DNA from: Devosia riboflavina | Lineage (GTDB): Bacteria > Pseudomonadota > Alphaproteobacteria > Rhizobiales > Devosiaceae | Direction of reading: 5' to 3' | Assembly (NCBI RefSeq): GCF_000743575.1 | Contig: NZ_JQGC01000014.1 | Coordinates: 35,105-99,104 of the forward strand | Length of the DNA stretch: 64,000 nt | Shown here: one piece after another, positions 15,101 to 23,655 of the stretch | Layout: the number at the start of each line of letters is the position of its first letter | Position numbering within the stretch: the first letter of the stretch is position 1 | Notes under the pieces: model-generated | What the model was told of the DNA's origin: nothing | Database searches by the model: none | The model's input: the letters and a program-made list of their open reading frames with translations, nothing else | Position numbers and translations under genes: made by a program

Positions 15101-16243
15101 CTACGCCCCCAGTTGAAACCGCTCGAACCGCCCGAGTTCAGCGTCCACCGCCGCCTTCTCCTCGGCCCCGATCTCTTCGAGCCAGGTCCACTTCTGCACC
15201 AGCAGTTTTCCCGCCGCGCGGTCGGTCTTCAAATCCAATGCGGCCACAACCCGGTCGCCCAAAAACACCGGCAGCGCGAAATAGCCATAAACCCGCTTGG
15301 CCGCCGGCAAGTAAGCTTCGAACAAGTGGTCATAGCCAAAGAAAATTTTTAGCCGCTTGCGCTGGATGACAAGCGGATCGAAGGGCGAAAGCACATGCAC
15401 GCGGCCTGACAGCGCCGTCGGCGCCTCCAGCACCGCCGGTTCGGCCCAATGCGGCACCTTTTCGGCGCCCTCGATGGTCACCGGCACCAGGTCCCGCCGC
15501 TTCACCCGCGCCTCGATCAGCTCACGCACCGCTTTCTTCGCCGGTGCATTGAGGTGGCAGATAGAATCGAGGCTCACGATCCCCTGGCTCCTCAGCGCCC
15601 GGTCCAGCAGATAGGCGGTGATCTGCCGCTCCGTCGCCGGCTTTGGACTGCTCTCCCAGCCAAAATGCCGCTCGATCAGGTCATAGGTTTTCAGCATGCC
15701 CTCGCGCGCCGAAATCGCGACATGGCCCTGATAGAACATCAGTTGCAGCACCCGTTTTGAGGGTTTTCTGCTCGCCCAGGGATGGTCCTTTTCGACCAGT
15801 TCATCATCGTCGATATCGCGGATGGACAATGGTCCACCCTCGCGCAACCGCTTCTTCATGGCGCTGACCTCCGCCTTTGAAACGGTACCGAACCAGGCGC
15901 TGGGATTCTCGCGATATGCCTTCATGGCCGGCAGAAAAAAGCGCAGGTCTGCCGTCGGCACATAGCTCAGCGCATGCGTCCAATATTCGAGGATCGATCT
16001 ATCGACGCTCTGCAAATGCGCCAGATCAGTCCGCCGATAATCGGGAATACGGGAAAAAAGAATGTGATGGTGGCAGCGCTCGATCACGTTGATCGTATCG
16101 ATCTGCACATAGCCCAGATGCGCGATCGCCGCCGCGGAAGCCTCGGGACCGGAACCGAATGGCGCCTCCTCGTCGAGCCGCTGCGCCCTGAGCCAGATTT
16201 TTCGCGCCTTTTCGGTTGGGATTGTGATGGGTTTTCTCGCCAA
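15101..16243 (-). CDS. YcaQ-type winged-helix DNA glycosylase
   Basis: 380 residues, the usual length of the YcaQ/AZL family. The QxD motif of these glycosylases is present as YVQIDTIN, and the family stretch ILFSRIPDYR follows. The start is TTG 16243 (ARKPITIP...), 9 nt after AAGGA; the frame stays open to another TTG at 16303 with no ribosome site. Known YcaQ enzymes unhook interstrand DNA crosslinks and remove bulky alkylated bases. It appears monocistronic, convergent with dmeF. Confidence 0.88.
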   Translation of the reverse strand: MARKPITIPTEKARKIWLRAQRLDEEAPFGSGPEASAAAIAHLGYVQIDTINVIERCHHHILFSRIPDYRRTDLAHLQSVDRSILEYWTHALSYVPTADLRFFLPAMKAYRENPSAWFGTVSKAEVSAMKKRLREGGPLSIRDIDDDELVEKDHPWASRKPSKRVLQLMFYQGHVAISAREGMLKTYDLIERHFGWESSPKPATERQITAYLLDRALRSQGIVSLDSICHLNAPAKKAVRELIEARVKRRDLVPVTIEGAEKVPHWAEPAVLEAPTALSGRVHVLSPFDPLVIQRKRLKIFFGYDHLFEAYLPAAKRVYGYFALPVFLGDRVVAALDLKTDRAAGKLLVQKWTWLEEIGAEEKAAVDAELGRFERFQLGA

Positions 16244-16322
16244 GTCGCAAAGTCCTTGTTCGGCACGGAATCGAAGAGATGCCAGAAGGATAGCCAGCGT
16301 CAAACCCGATTATGGCAGGAGG

Positions 16323-18128
16323 CTAATTGGCAACGACTGGCTGGTTGTGCCGGAACCAGCCGCCTTCAATCAGGGCCCGCGGCCCGTGCCGGGTCAGCTT
16401 TGCCTCAAGGGCCTCAAGTTCCGCCGGCGAAAAACCCTTGGGATCGGTGACCGCCACCCAGCCATCAAAATAGTCCTGTGGCGCATAGACATGTCCGAAG
16501 CCGATGGGCGCGGTCTGGGCCAGCGCCATGTCGAGCGCGAGTTGCAGGAAGGTGACGACCGGATACCAGTTGAGCAATGGCGAGACCGAAGGCGCCCGCT
16601 CGCCGCTGAGCCAGGCCGGCTCGCGATAGGGCAGCGCCCAATCAAAAAAGACGATCGGGTCCGAAGGATATTGCAGATAGACGATGCGCAGCGGCCCCCA
16701 CACTTCCGCGTTGTCGAGATCATCGCCCGTATTGGCGAAGCGCACCGTCGTTTCCTGCCCGATACGCGGCCGCCAGAAGGGCGAACCGGGATCGCGATTG
16801 GCCGTGGTGGTGCGCCAGGCCGCGCTGGCAAAGGGCGGCCCGACCCAGAGCGCGCCATCAAAGGGATCGCCCAAAATGTCATAGAGCTGCGCCGAGGCCG
16901 CCGAACTATAGGCGCCCAGGCTCAGGCCATGGAGATAAAGCTTTGGCCGCCGGTCGTGCGGCATGTGGGTCCAGCGCTCATAGACGGCGTTGAACAGCGC
17001 CCGCGCCGTTTCCACCCCGATATCGGGCTCGGAGACCAGCGACAGCCAGCTCGTGAGATAGGAATACTGCACAGCAACGCTGGCCACATCCCCGCCATGA
17101 AGAATTTCGAGCGTATCCACCGCCGCCGGTTCGACCCAGCCGGTTCCCACCGGCATGATCAGCACCAGCACCGCGCGATCGAAGGCACCAACCCGGTCCA
17201 TTTCCCTGATCGCCAATGCCGCGCGCTCCTCGGGCGTTTCGGCCGAGCGCAGCCCCACATAAACGCGCAGCGGCGTCTCCGCCGGTTTTCCAATGAATTC
17301 GGCAATTTCCTCCGCCGTCGGGCCCGTCTCGACATAGACGCGGGCATCGATGCCGATCGTGTCCCACCTGACGAGGGATTGCGGACTGCCCGAATGGAGG
17401 GGATCGGTCGGCGGCGGATCGGATATGCCCACCAGCCGGTCGAAATTGCCATAAAAACGGTCCGCCGCCAGAAACAGCCCCCGCGCAATGACGCCATCGC
17501 CCACGGTTGCCGTCGCGAGGCCCACCAAAATCATCGCCCCCACCAGCGCCACGCGCGGTGGAATCAATCGGCCAAGCCAGCGCGCCACGAGGCGCACGCC
17601 ATGGACGATCAGCGTGCCAATGCCCACCAGCAGCGCCGCCGGCACCAGCGCAATCAGCGCCACCAGCAAGGGCTGCGTCGCTTCGAGCGGGGCTTCGCCC
17701 ATGCCGGCGCGGATGGAGTTTTGCCAGCCGGTCCAGAACCAGAGAAAGGCAATGGTGAGCACGAGGCAGGCCCCGGCGCAAATCCGCCCGGTCCAACGCG
17801 CGATCCGCCTATTGGGCCAGCGCAGCTCCAGGAAATTCCACAGCCACTCGAGAAAAACCCCAATGCCATAGCCGGCGGCAAAAGCGCAGCCGCAGAGAAT
17901 GCCCTGCACGACCACATTGCGCGGAATGAGCGAGGGCGTCAGCGACAGGGCGGCAAAGAGCAGCCCAAAAAGCCAGCCGCCGGCCGAGAGCGTATCAAGC
18001 CGCCGGCCTGCAAAGCGCACAAGGCGACGCCAATGGGGCTCGGTTTCGGACGAATGCGGACTGATACTGGACGACAAGGGGGCGTCCCCGACTGGTTCTT
18101 GCCGACCAGTATAGAAAACTGGCCCCAT
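16323..18128 (-). CDS. Membrane-anchored alpha/beta hydrolase (Abhydrolase_9 type)
   Basis: 601 residues. The N-terminal half has about five hydrophobic segments (roughly 50-70, 75-95, 115-132, 150-175, 190-210); the C-terminal half is an alpha/beta hydrolase with the nucleophile elbow HGLSLGAYSS. This two-part layout matches the alpha/beta-hydrolase family PF10081 with its N-terminal partner PF15420. Substrate unknown; a lipid or ester at the cytoplasmic membrane is plausible. The ATG at 18128 lacks a strong ribosome site. It ends about 80 bp before the YcaQ-like gene and may be cotranscribed with it. Confidence 0.85.
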   Translation of the reverse strand: MGPVFYTGRQEPVGDAPLSSSISPHSSETEPHWRRLVRFAGRRLDTLSAGGWLFGLLFAALSLTPSLIPRNVVVQGILCGCAFAAGYGIGVFLEWLWNFLELRWPNRRIARWTGRICAGACLVLTIAFLWFWTGWQNSIRAGMGEAPLEATQPLLVALIALVPAALLVGIGTLIVHGVRLVARWLGRLIPPRVALVGAMILVGLATATVGDGVIARGLFLAADRFYGNFDRLVGISDPPPTDPLHSGSPQSLVRWDTIGIDARVYVETGPTAEEIAEFIGKPAETPLRVYVGLRSAETPEERAALAIREMDRVGAFDRAVLVLIMPVGTGWVEPAAVDTLEILHGGDVASVAVQYSYLTSWLSLVSEPDIGVETARALFNAVYERWTHMPHDRRPKLYLHGLSLGAYSSAASAQLYDILGDPFDGALWVGPPFASAAWRTTTANRDPGSPFWRPRIGQETTVRFANTGDDLDNAEVWGPLRIVYLQYPSDPIVFFDWALPYREPAWLSGERAPSVSPLLNWYPVVTFLQLALDMALAQTAPIGFGHVYAPQDYFDGWVAVTDPKGFSPAELEALEAKLTRHGPRALIEGGWFRHNQPVVAN

Positions 18129-18239
18129 GACACAACCGAGCCATCATGCATTGGCGCAATCGGGATGAATCCGGCTGGCGGACGGACCCGCCCTGCCATA
18201 GGCTCTTGCGGTCGATGGTGCCTTTTTGGGAGGGCGACC

Positions 18240-18956
18240 ATGAAGGGCGTCATAGCTGCAGTTCTGAACGCATGGGCCGTCTGGGTGCCGATCCTGGGCG
18301 GAACCATGGCGTCCGTGCAAACCCTCTGGCAGTTGGACCTTTATCTGCGCGTCGGGCTGATGCTGGCCGGTGCAACTTTTAGCCTGTTGGCCGCATCGCA
18401 TTTTCTCGGTCGGTTGTGCGCAACGAGGACCGGCTTTCCAAACGCACAACAAAAGGCCGCCCTCAGACGCAAAGCGTGGCTGAGCCGTGGGGCGATCATC
18501 CTTGCCACCGCTGCTCTGATTGTGCTGGTGCGCGTCGTCTTCGACCTCAGCGCCATCCAATATTGGCAGCCTCGGGATGCGGCCGGCGACAAGGCGATCA
18601 TATATGCCTCCCTTGCCGGGGCCGAGCAGGTGAGCGTTTCCCTTCCGCCTAACGGTGGCTGTCTCGTCGGCGATCTGGCGGGCCGGGCCGGCGCGGATTG
18701 GATTCCAGCAGGGCTTGGCACCAGCAATCCCGGCATCATCATCCGGAACTTCGCGTTTCCCGAGGCGGTTGCCGTCAATTGCCGCCCAGGGACAATGACG
18801 TCCGAACTCGTCGTCGATGCCTTGCCGCCACCGCCCGTCAAGCCGCTGTCCGGCGCTGATGCCAGCCGGTGGCATTCTATTTTCCTGATATGGGGAGTGC
18901 TGTTATGCGCGCTTGGATTGGCCTGGTTTCAGTATCGCTCGCGTGCCTCGGTATAG
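18240..18956 (+). CDS. Membrane protein of unknown function
   Basis: 238 residues from ATG 18240, preceded by GGGAGGGCGACC. Predicted membrane segments at about 5-22, 34-54, 80-98 and 213-230; between the last two lies a roughly 110-residue extracytoplasmic domain with two cysteines. No family recognised. The frame remains open far upstream, but that part is antisense to the hydrolase gene. The 3' end overlaps the next gene by 52 bp in another frame, so the two probably form one transcription unit. Confidence 0.75.
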   Translation: MKGVIAAVLNAWAVWVPILGGTMASVQTLWQLDLYLRVGLMLAGATFSLLAASHFLGRLCATRTGFPNAQQKAALRRKAWLSRGAIILATAALIVLVRVVFDLSAIQYWQPRDAAGDKAIIYASLAGAEQVSVSLPPNGGCLVGDLAGRAGADWIPAGLGTSNPGIIIRNFAFPEAVAVNCRPGTMTSELVVDALPPPPVKPLSGADASRWHSIFLIWGVLLCALGLAWFQYRSRASV

Positions 18957-19540
18957 GTGCGCTGGCGGGATACGCCTTTGCTCAGAATTCGGAACGGTTT
19001 GGCAGACTCGGCAAGCTCGCCGACGCCGTAGGGGGCGATTTTCTCGAGAGCGGCAGCGCCATGGCCGCCCCACCACACGCAACGACCATGCGGGAGGGCG
19101 AGTGCGAGGCTTTTGTCGGGGCCGAACCCTTCGACAGGGATGAGATCGTCGACGGCAGCTTCATCCTCAACATCGATGGCGAGCAGGCGCTCTTTTCCCT
19201 CATCGCGTGCTCCGCGGGATATAGGCCCAGCTACTATCCTTATCTCTCCAACGAAGTGCACGGAGAGACGATAAAGCCCTTCCCGATCCCCATGATCCCC
19301 CGCGACCTGGTCATGGCAGCGGACGGGCGATGGGAGGAACAGGCGGCAAACGCCATGCTGGCCCTCGCAAACACGGCGGGCGTCTACTATCGCGCCGACC
19401 CGCACCAGTTCGAAGCGGCCATGAGCCTGGCCGGACGGAAACTTCAGTCGGTCGATTCCGAAGTCGCCCAAGCCTTCGCCGGCCTCTATGGGGTGGCTGC
19501 CGCTTTCGGCCGGGTGGGGCAAGGAATCGTTTGCTGCTGA
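18905..19540 (+). CDS. Exported or membrane-anchored protein of unknown function
   Basis: 211 residues from ATG 18905 (GGGGAG upstream). An N-terminal hydrophobic segment (IGLVSVSLACLGIGALAGYAFA) looks like a signal peptide or anchor, followed by a soluble domain with MREGECEAFVGAEPFDRDE. It overlaps the preceding membrane-protein gene by 52 bp, unusually long for this chromosome. Both genes are unrecognised and are likely partners at the cell envelope. Four cysteines are scattered through the mature part, two of them at the very C-terminus (IVCC). Confidence 0.72.
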   Translation: MRAWIGLVSVSLACLGIGALAGYAFAQNSERFGRLGKLADAVGGDFLESGSAMAAPPHATTMREGECEAFVGAEPFDRDEIVDGSFILNIDGEQALFSLIACSAGYRPSYYPYLSNEVHGETIKPFPIPMIPRDLVMAADGRWEEQAANAMLALANTAGVYYRADPHQFEAAMSLAGRKLQSVDSEVAQAFAGLYGVAAAFGRVGQGIVCC

Positions 19541-19629
19541 AAGGCAGCGCCAGGGCACAACCGAACCACAACGCATTCGCGCGAAAACCGCGCTCGATGC
19601 TACCAGTCTGCCAACGATTTCGGAGGAAA

Positions 19630-19705
<76 letters not shown>

Positions 19706-19803
19706 ATTCCGTGGGTACTTCAGGGGCAGTGCCCTGCTGAAGCGAGGCGGAACCTAGAGGATGATTCCGGACAACGCAAGTGCCTAAATGACACTTTTTT
19801 CAT

Positions 19804-19829
19804 CCACCGGGGAAAACCCTCCCCGGTGG
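19804..19829. terminator. Hairpin after the TIGR02300 gene
   Basis: Perfect 9-bp stem CCACCGGGG / CCCCGGTGG with an 8-nt loop, 17 bp beyond the stop codon at 19846. On the minus strand the T-run precedes the stem rather than following it, so this may be an mRNA-stabilising hairpin rather than a classical intrinsic terminator. Confidence 0.55.
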
Positions 19830-19845
19830 AAAAAATCAAATGAAA

Positions 19846-20250
19846 TCAGCGGTCTTCGTCGTCGCCGACGTCAAAACCGAGGCCGTCATCGGCGTCGTCG
19901 TCTTCCTCTTCGAGGAACACGTCTTCTTCATCGTCGCCCAGTTCTTCGTCGACTTCGACATCGTCGACATCAGGGATTTCCTCGTCGCCGCCGCTCTCTT
20001 CGGCATCGGCATCCTCGAGGCTGACGATTTCGGGAGCGTTGGTGTCCTCGGCCTCTTCTTCTTCCTCGACCTCATCCTCATCGTCGATCTTGCGCGATGC
20101 GGTCGACGCCTTGCCGACGGCGAGGGTGTCGAAATAGGAGCGGGGATAGGACTTGCCGGTATAGGGCGAGACGATCGGATCCATGTTCAGATCGTAGAAC
20201 TTCTTGCCGGTATCGGGATCGGTACGTTTCGTGCCGCGTTCGTTGGCCAT
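19846..20250 (-). CDS. TIGR02300 family protein (FYDLN acid domain)
   Basis: 134 residues. The N-terminal 45 residues are the conserved part, RGTKRTDPDTGKKFYDLN followed by PIVSPYTGKSYP; the remaining two thirds is an almost uninterrupted run of Asp and Glu. This is the alphaproteobacterial family TIGR02300, of unknown function, which is usually found beside cmk or aroA, as here. Zinc-ribbon-like at the N-terminus in some members, but the paired cysteines are absent in this copy. Divergent from cmk. Confidence 0.92.
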   Translation of the reverse strand: MANERGTKRTDPDTGKKFYDLNMDPIVSPYTGKSYPRSYFDTLAVGKASTASRKIDDEDEVEEEEEAEDTNAPEIVSLEDADAEESGGDEEIPDVDDVEVDEELGDDEEDVFLEEEDDDADDGLGFDVGDDEDR

Positions 20251-20439
20251 TTACATGCCTCGTCGATAGGGGAAAATGCCTGTGGCTGGCCGCCGCGGCC
20301 GCGCCTGATATTCGGCCAGTCCGGTTAGGTGCAAAGCCGGGTTGTGTCAAATCCTAAATGCGGGAGAAGCAAGGGTGGCTCCATCGGCCAAAGCCATGCT
20401 AAGGCGGTCGATGATATGCCAAGCGCCGGGGTAAAGGTC

Positions 20440-21093
20440 ATGATCATCGCCGTCGACGGACCGGCCGCTTCGGGCAAGGGCACCCTGGCCCAGGGTCTGG
20501 CGCGACACTACGGTCTGCCCCATCTCGATACGGGTCTGCTCTATCGCGCTGTCGGGGTGGCCGTGGAAGCCTTTGAAGACAAAGCCGAATTTGAAGCGGA
20601 AGCGGTAAAAGCCGCGCGAAAGCTTGATGCTGCGCACCTTGTCGATCTCGACACGCTCACCAGTGCCAGGGCCGGCACGCTGGCCTCAAAAGTCGCTGTA
20701 ATCGCCGATGTGCGGAAAGCGCTGTTCGACTTCCAACGTAATTTTGCCACCCAAAGGGGTGGTGCGGTGCTCGACGGTCGCGACATCGGCACGAAAATCT
20801 GCCCCGATGCCGATGTGAAACTTTTCATCCAGGCCGACAGCAAGGCGCGCATGGAGCGCCGGGCCCGTCAGTTTGAATCGAAGGGACAGGTGGTTGATCG
20901 CTATGCCCTCTATCACCAGATAGAAGAGCGGGACGCCCGCGACATGCTCAATCCCAATGGCGGCTTCTACAAGTCCGACGACGCACACTTGCTCGATACG
21001 ACACAACTGAGTATAGAGGCCGCACTCCGCGCTGCCATCGCGATTGTCGATGAGGCCATGGCGCTCAAGGCAGGGGAACGTCAGTTCTCCTAA
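20440..21093 (+). CDS. cmk: Cytidylate kinase
   Basis: 217 residues. The P-loop is VDGPAASGKGT at the N-terminus; LDTGLLYRAVG is the CMP-binding segment, and LDGRDIGTKICPDADVKLF contains the conserved GRDIGT. It phosphorylates CMP and dCMP in the cytoplasm. The start at 20440 puts the P-loop at the usual distance; an in-frame ATG at 20416 is possible but less likely. It is followed by rpsA, the usual order in proteobacteria. Confidence 0.95.
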   Translation: MIIAVDGPAASGKGTLAQGLARHYGLPHLDTGLLYRAVGVAVEAFEDKAEFEAEAVKAARKLDAAHLVDLDTLTSARAGTLASKVAVIADVRKALFDFQRNFATQRGGAVLDGRDIGTKICPDADVKLFIQADSKARMERRARQFESKGQVVDRYALYHQIEERDARDMLNPNGGFYKSDDAHLLDTTQLSIEAALRAAIAIVDEAMALKAGERQFS

Positions 21094-21196
21094 TTTCCTC
21101 CTTGAGGCTTTTGGGCTCCGACAGTCATCCAAAGCGTGTGGCCCGGAAACAGACTAAACAAATCGTCCTATCAGAGAAGCGGTGCTCCGTGCGCCG

Positions 21197-21218
21197 GCTT
21201 TGGCACTTGTGCCGAAGC
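21197..21218 (+). promoter_or_regulatory. Hairpin in the rpsA leader
   Basis: GCTTTGGCAC-TT-GTGCCGAAGC: 10-nt arms pairing with one G-T wobble, 61 bp upstream of the rpsA start. It lies in the 185-bp cmk-rpsA gap and may take part in rpsA translational control; function inferred only. Confidence 0.4.
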
Positions 21219-21278
21219 GGACCCGAATTCTCGATGGGATCAGCAACCCCTCAACGACCGGTGCAACGGAGAAAAAAT

Positions 21279-22994
21279 TTGGCACAGCAAACTGTGACTA
21301 AAGAAGATTTCGAATCGATGCTGCTCGACTCCTTTGTCGACAACGATGCCGCTGAAGGCACCGTTGTTCGTGGCAAAGTCGTCGCCATCGAAAAGGACCT
21401 GGCCATCATCGACGTCGGTCTCAAGACCGAAGGCCGCGTCCCGCTGAAGGAATTCGGCGCTGCCGGCCGCGATGGCACCATCACCATCGGCTCGGACGTC
21501 GAGGTCTATGTCGACCGCGTCGAAAACGCCATGGGCGAAGCCGTTCTGTCGCGCGAGAAGGCTCGCCGCGAAGAGAGCTGGGTCAAGCTCGAAGAGAAGT
21601 ACAACGCCAATGAGCGCGTTGAAGGTACCATCTTCAACCAGGTCAAGGGTGGTTTCACCGTCGACCTCGAAGGTGCCGTGGCCTTCCTGCCGCGTTCGCA
21701 GGTCGACATCCGTCCGATCCGCGATATCGCTCCGCTCATGAACGTGCCGCAGCCGTTCCAGATCCTCAAGATGGACAAGCGTCGCGGCAATATCGTCGTT
21801 TCGCGTCGCGCCATCCTTGAAGAATCGCGCGCCGAACAGCGTTCGGAAATCGTACAGCAGCTCGAAGAGGGCCAGGTTGTCGACGGCGTGGTCAAGAACA
21901 TCACCGACTATGGTGCGTTCGTTGATCTCGGCGGCATCGACGGCCTGCTGCACGTCACCGACATCGCATGGCGTCGCGTCAACCACCCGTCGGAAGTGCT
22001 CACGATCGGCGAGACCATCAAGGTCCAGATCGTTCGCATCAACCACGAGAGCCACCGTATCTCGCTCGGCATGAAGCAGCTCCAGGCTGATCCCTGGGAA
22101 GGCATCGAAGCCAAGTACCCGATCGGTGCAAAATTCTCTGGCCGCGTGACCAACATCACCGACTACGGCGCATTCGTCGAACTGGAACCGGGCATTGAAG
22201 GCCTGATCCACGTCTCGGAAATGAGCTGGACCAAGAAGAACGTCCACCCGGGCAAGATCGTCTCGACCTCGCAGGAAGTCGACGTCGTCGTGCTCGAAGT
22301 CGATCCGGACAAGCGCCGCATTTCGCTCGGTCTCAAGCAGACCCTGCAGAACCCGTGGGAAGCTTTTGCCGAGAAGAACCCGGTTGGCTCGACCATCGAA
22401 GGCGAAGTCAAGAACAAGACCGAATTCGGCCTGTTCATCGGCCTCGAAGGCGATGTGGACGGCATGGTTCACCTCTCCGATCTCGACTGGCAGAAGTCCG
22501 GTGAAGTCGCTCTCGACGACTACAACCGTGGCGACATCGTCAAGGCCAAGGTTCTCGACGTCGACGTCGAGAAGGAACGTATCTCGCTCGGTATAAAGCA
22601 GCTCGCTGCTGACGACCTGGCAGAAACCTCCGCTGCTGCTGGCGGCGAAGCCGGCGGTCTGCGCAAGAACGCCGTGGTCACGACGGAAGTCATCGAAGTC
22701 AACGAAGGCGGCATCGAAGTCCGCATCGCTGACAGCGAAGTGACGGCCTTCATCCGCCGCGCCGACCTCAGCCGCGACCGCAACGACCAGCGCCCGGAAC
22801 GTTTCTCCAAGGGCGAAAAGGTCGACGCTCGCGTCACCCAGTACGACCGCAAGACCGGCCGCATCCAGCTCTCGATCAAGGCGCTCGAAATCGCCGAAGA
22901 ACGTGAAGCCGTTGCGAACTTCGGTTCGTCGGATTCGGGCGCTTCGCTCGGCGACATCCTCGGCGCCGCCCTCAAGGGCCGCGACGAAAAGTAA
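21279..22994 (+). CDS. rpsA: 30S ribosomal protein S1
   Basis: 571 residues from TTG 21279, which has GGAG 7 nt upstream (21268-21271) and gives the expected N-terminus (AQQTVTKEDFESMLLDSF). An ATG at 21234 is in frame but adds residues unlike S1. Six S1 repeats follow, with repeated DYGAFVDLGGIDGLLHVTD and DYGAFVELEPGIEGLIHVSE blocks. S1 binds mRNA on the small subunit and helps initiation. The initiation codon TTG on such a highly expressed gene is unusual and may be regulatory. Confidence 0.95.
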   Translation: MAQQTVTKEDFESMLLDSFVDNDAAEGTVVRGKVVAIEKDLAIIDVGLKTEGRVPLKEFGAAGRDGTITIGSDVEVYVDRVENAMGEAVLSREKARREESWVKLEEKYNANERVEGTIFNQVKGGFTVDLEGAVAFLPRSQVDIRPIRDIAPLMNVPQPFQILKMDKRRGNIVVSRRAILEESRAEQRSEIVQQLEEGQVVDGVVKNITDYGAFVDLGGIDGLLHVTDIAWRRVNHPSEVLTIGETIKVQIVRINHESHRISLGMKQLQADPWEGIEAKYPIGAKFSGRVTNITDYGAFVELEPGIEGLIHVSEMSWTKKNVHPGKIVSTSQEVDVVVLEVDPDKRRISLGLKQTLQNPWEAFAEKNPVGSTIEGEVKNKTEFGLFIGLEGDVDGMVHLSDLDWQKSGEVALDDYNRGDIVKAKVLDVDVEKERISLGIKQLAADDLAETSAAAGGEAGGLRKNAVVTTEVIEVNEGGIEVRIADSEVTAFIRRADLSRDRNDQRPERFSKGEKVDARVTQYDRKTGRIQLSIKALEIAEEREAVANFGSSDSGASLGDILGAALKGRDEK

Positions 22995-23021
22995 GCGCTA
23001 GGCTTATTTGCAATCTTTCGG

Positions 23022-23051
23022 CCCGCGCTCTATCAGCGCGGGTCGTTTTGT
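23022..23051 (+). terminator. rpsA terminator
   Basis: Stem CCCGCGCT / AGCGCGGG (23022-23029 and 23035-23042) with a 5-nt loop, followed by TCGTTTTGTTT. It sits 28 bp after the rpsA stop codon. Confidence 0.85.
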
Positions 23052-23066
23052 TTGGGGATCGATTTC

Positions 23067-23570
23067 ATGCTTTTCAGGGATGTCACCTGGCGCGCCATGA
23101 GTGGCTATGACCTCAACGCCGTCTCGAGCATTGCTGCAAAAGTGCATCCGGGCTTCTTCGAGGCCGACGAAGTGCTGGCCGAAAAGCACGCGCTTTATCG
23201 CAATGGCTGCTACCTGCTCGAAGTCGCCGAAAAGCCGGCCGGCTATGTGCTGAGCCATCCCTGGACGCGCGGCTCGCTACCGGCGCTCAACGCGCTGATC
23301 GGCGCGCTGCCCGATCAGCCGGACACTTTTTACATTCACGACCTTGCTTTGTTGCCCGTGACACGTGGCGTTGGCGCTGCCGGCCAGATCGTTGATGCGC
23401 TTACCAAGCATGCGAAGGCCATGGGTTTTCCCACCATGAGCCTTGTTGCCGTCAACGGCTCGGTGCCTTTCTGGGAAAAGCAGGGGTTTGTCGCCGAAGA
23501 CCGCCCGGAACTGACCGAAAAGCTTGCCGCCTATGAAGATGCCGCGCGCTACATGGTAAAAATGCTCTAG
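23067..23570 (+). CDS. GNAT family N-acetyltransferase
   Basis: 167 residues. The acetyl-CoA-binding core is visible in FYIHDLALLPVTRGVGAAGQIV (motif A) and LVAVNGSVPFWEKQGF (motif B), as in the GNAT superfamily. ATG 23067 has GGGG upstream; an in-frame TTG at 23052 is less likely. Acceptor substrate unknown. It is separated from rpsA by a terminator and followed by sppA. Confidence 0.9.
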   Translation: MLFRDVTWRAMSGYDLNAVSSIAAKVHPGFFEADEVLAEKHALYRNGCYLLEVAEKPAGYVLSHPWTRGSLPALNALIGALPDQPDTFYIHDLALLPVTRGVGAAGQIVDALTKHAKAMGFPTMSLVAVNGSVPFWEKQGFVAEDRPELTEKLAAYEDAARYMVKML

Positions 23571-23655
23571 GCGCAGAACGCCGCAGTCGGCCCAAACCAT
23601 CTGGCCGTTTTGCCTGATGCGTGTATGGTCGCAGCATCTTCTGCAGGACTATGCC

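Noticed and set aside
16224..18239. Long plus-strand frame opposite the membrane hydrolase
   Set aside because: Only its last part (from 18240) has a ribosome site and protein-like sequence; the rest is antisense to a well-supported gene.
21240..22472. 410-codon minus-strand frame opposite rpsA
   Set aside because: Shadow of rpsA: the translation is rich in Asp, Val and Phe with no domain recognised, and rpsA is unambiguous.
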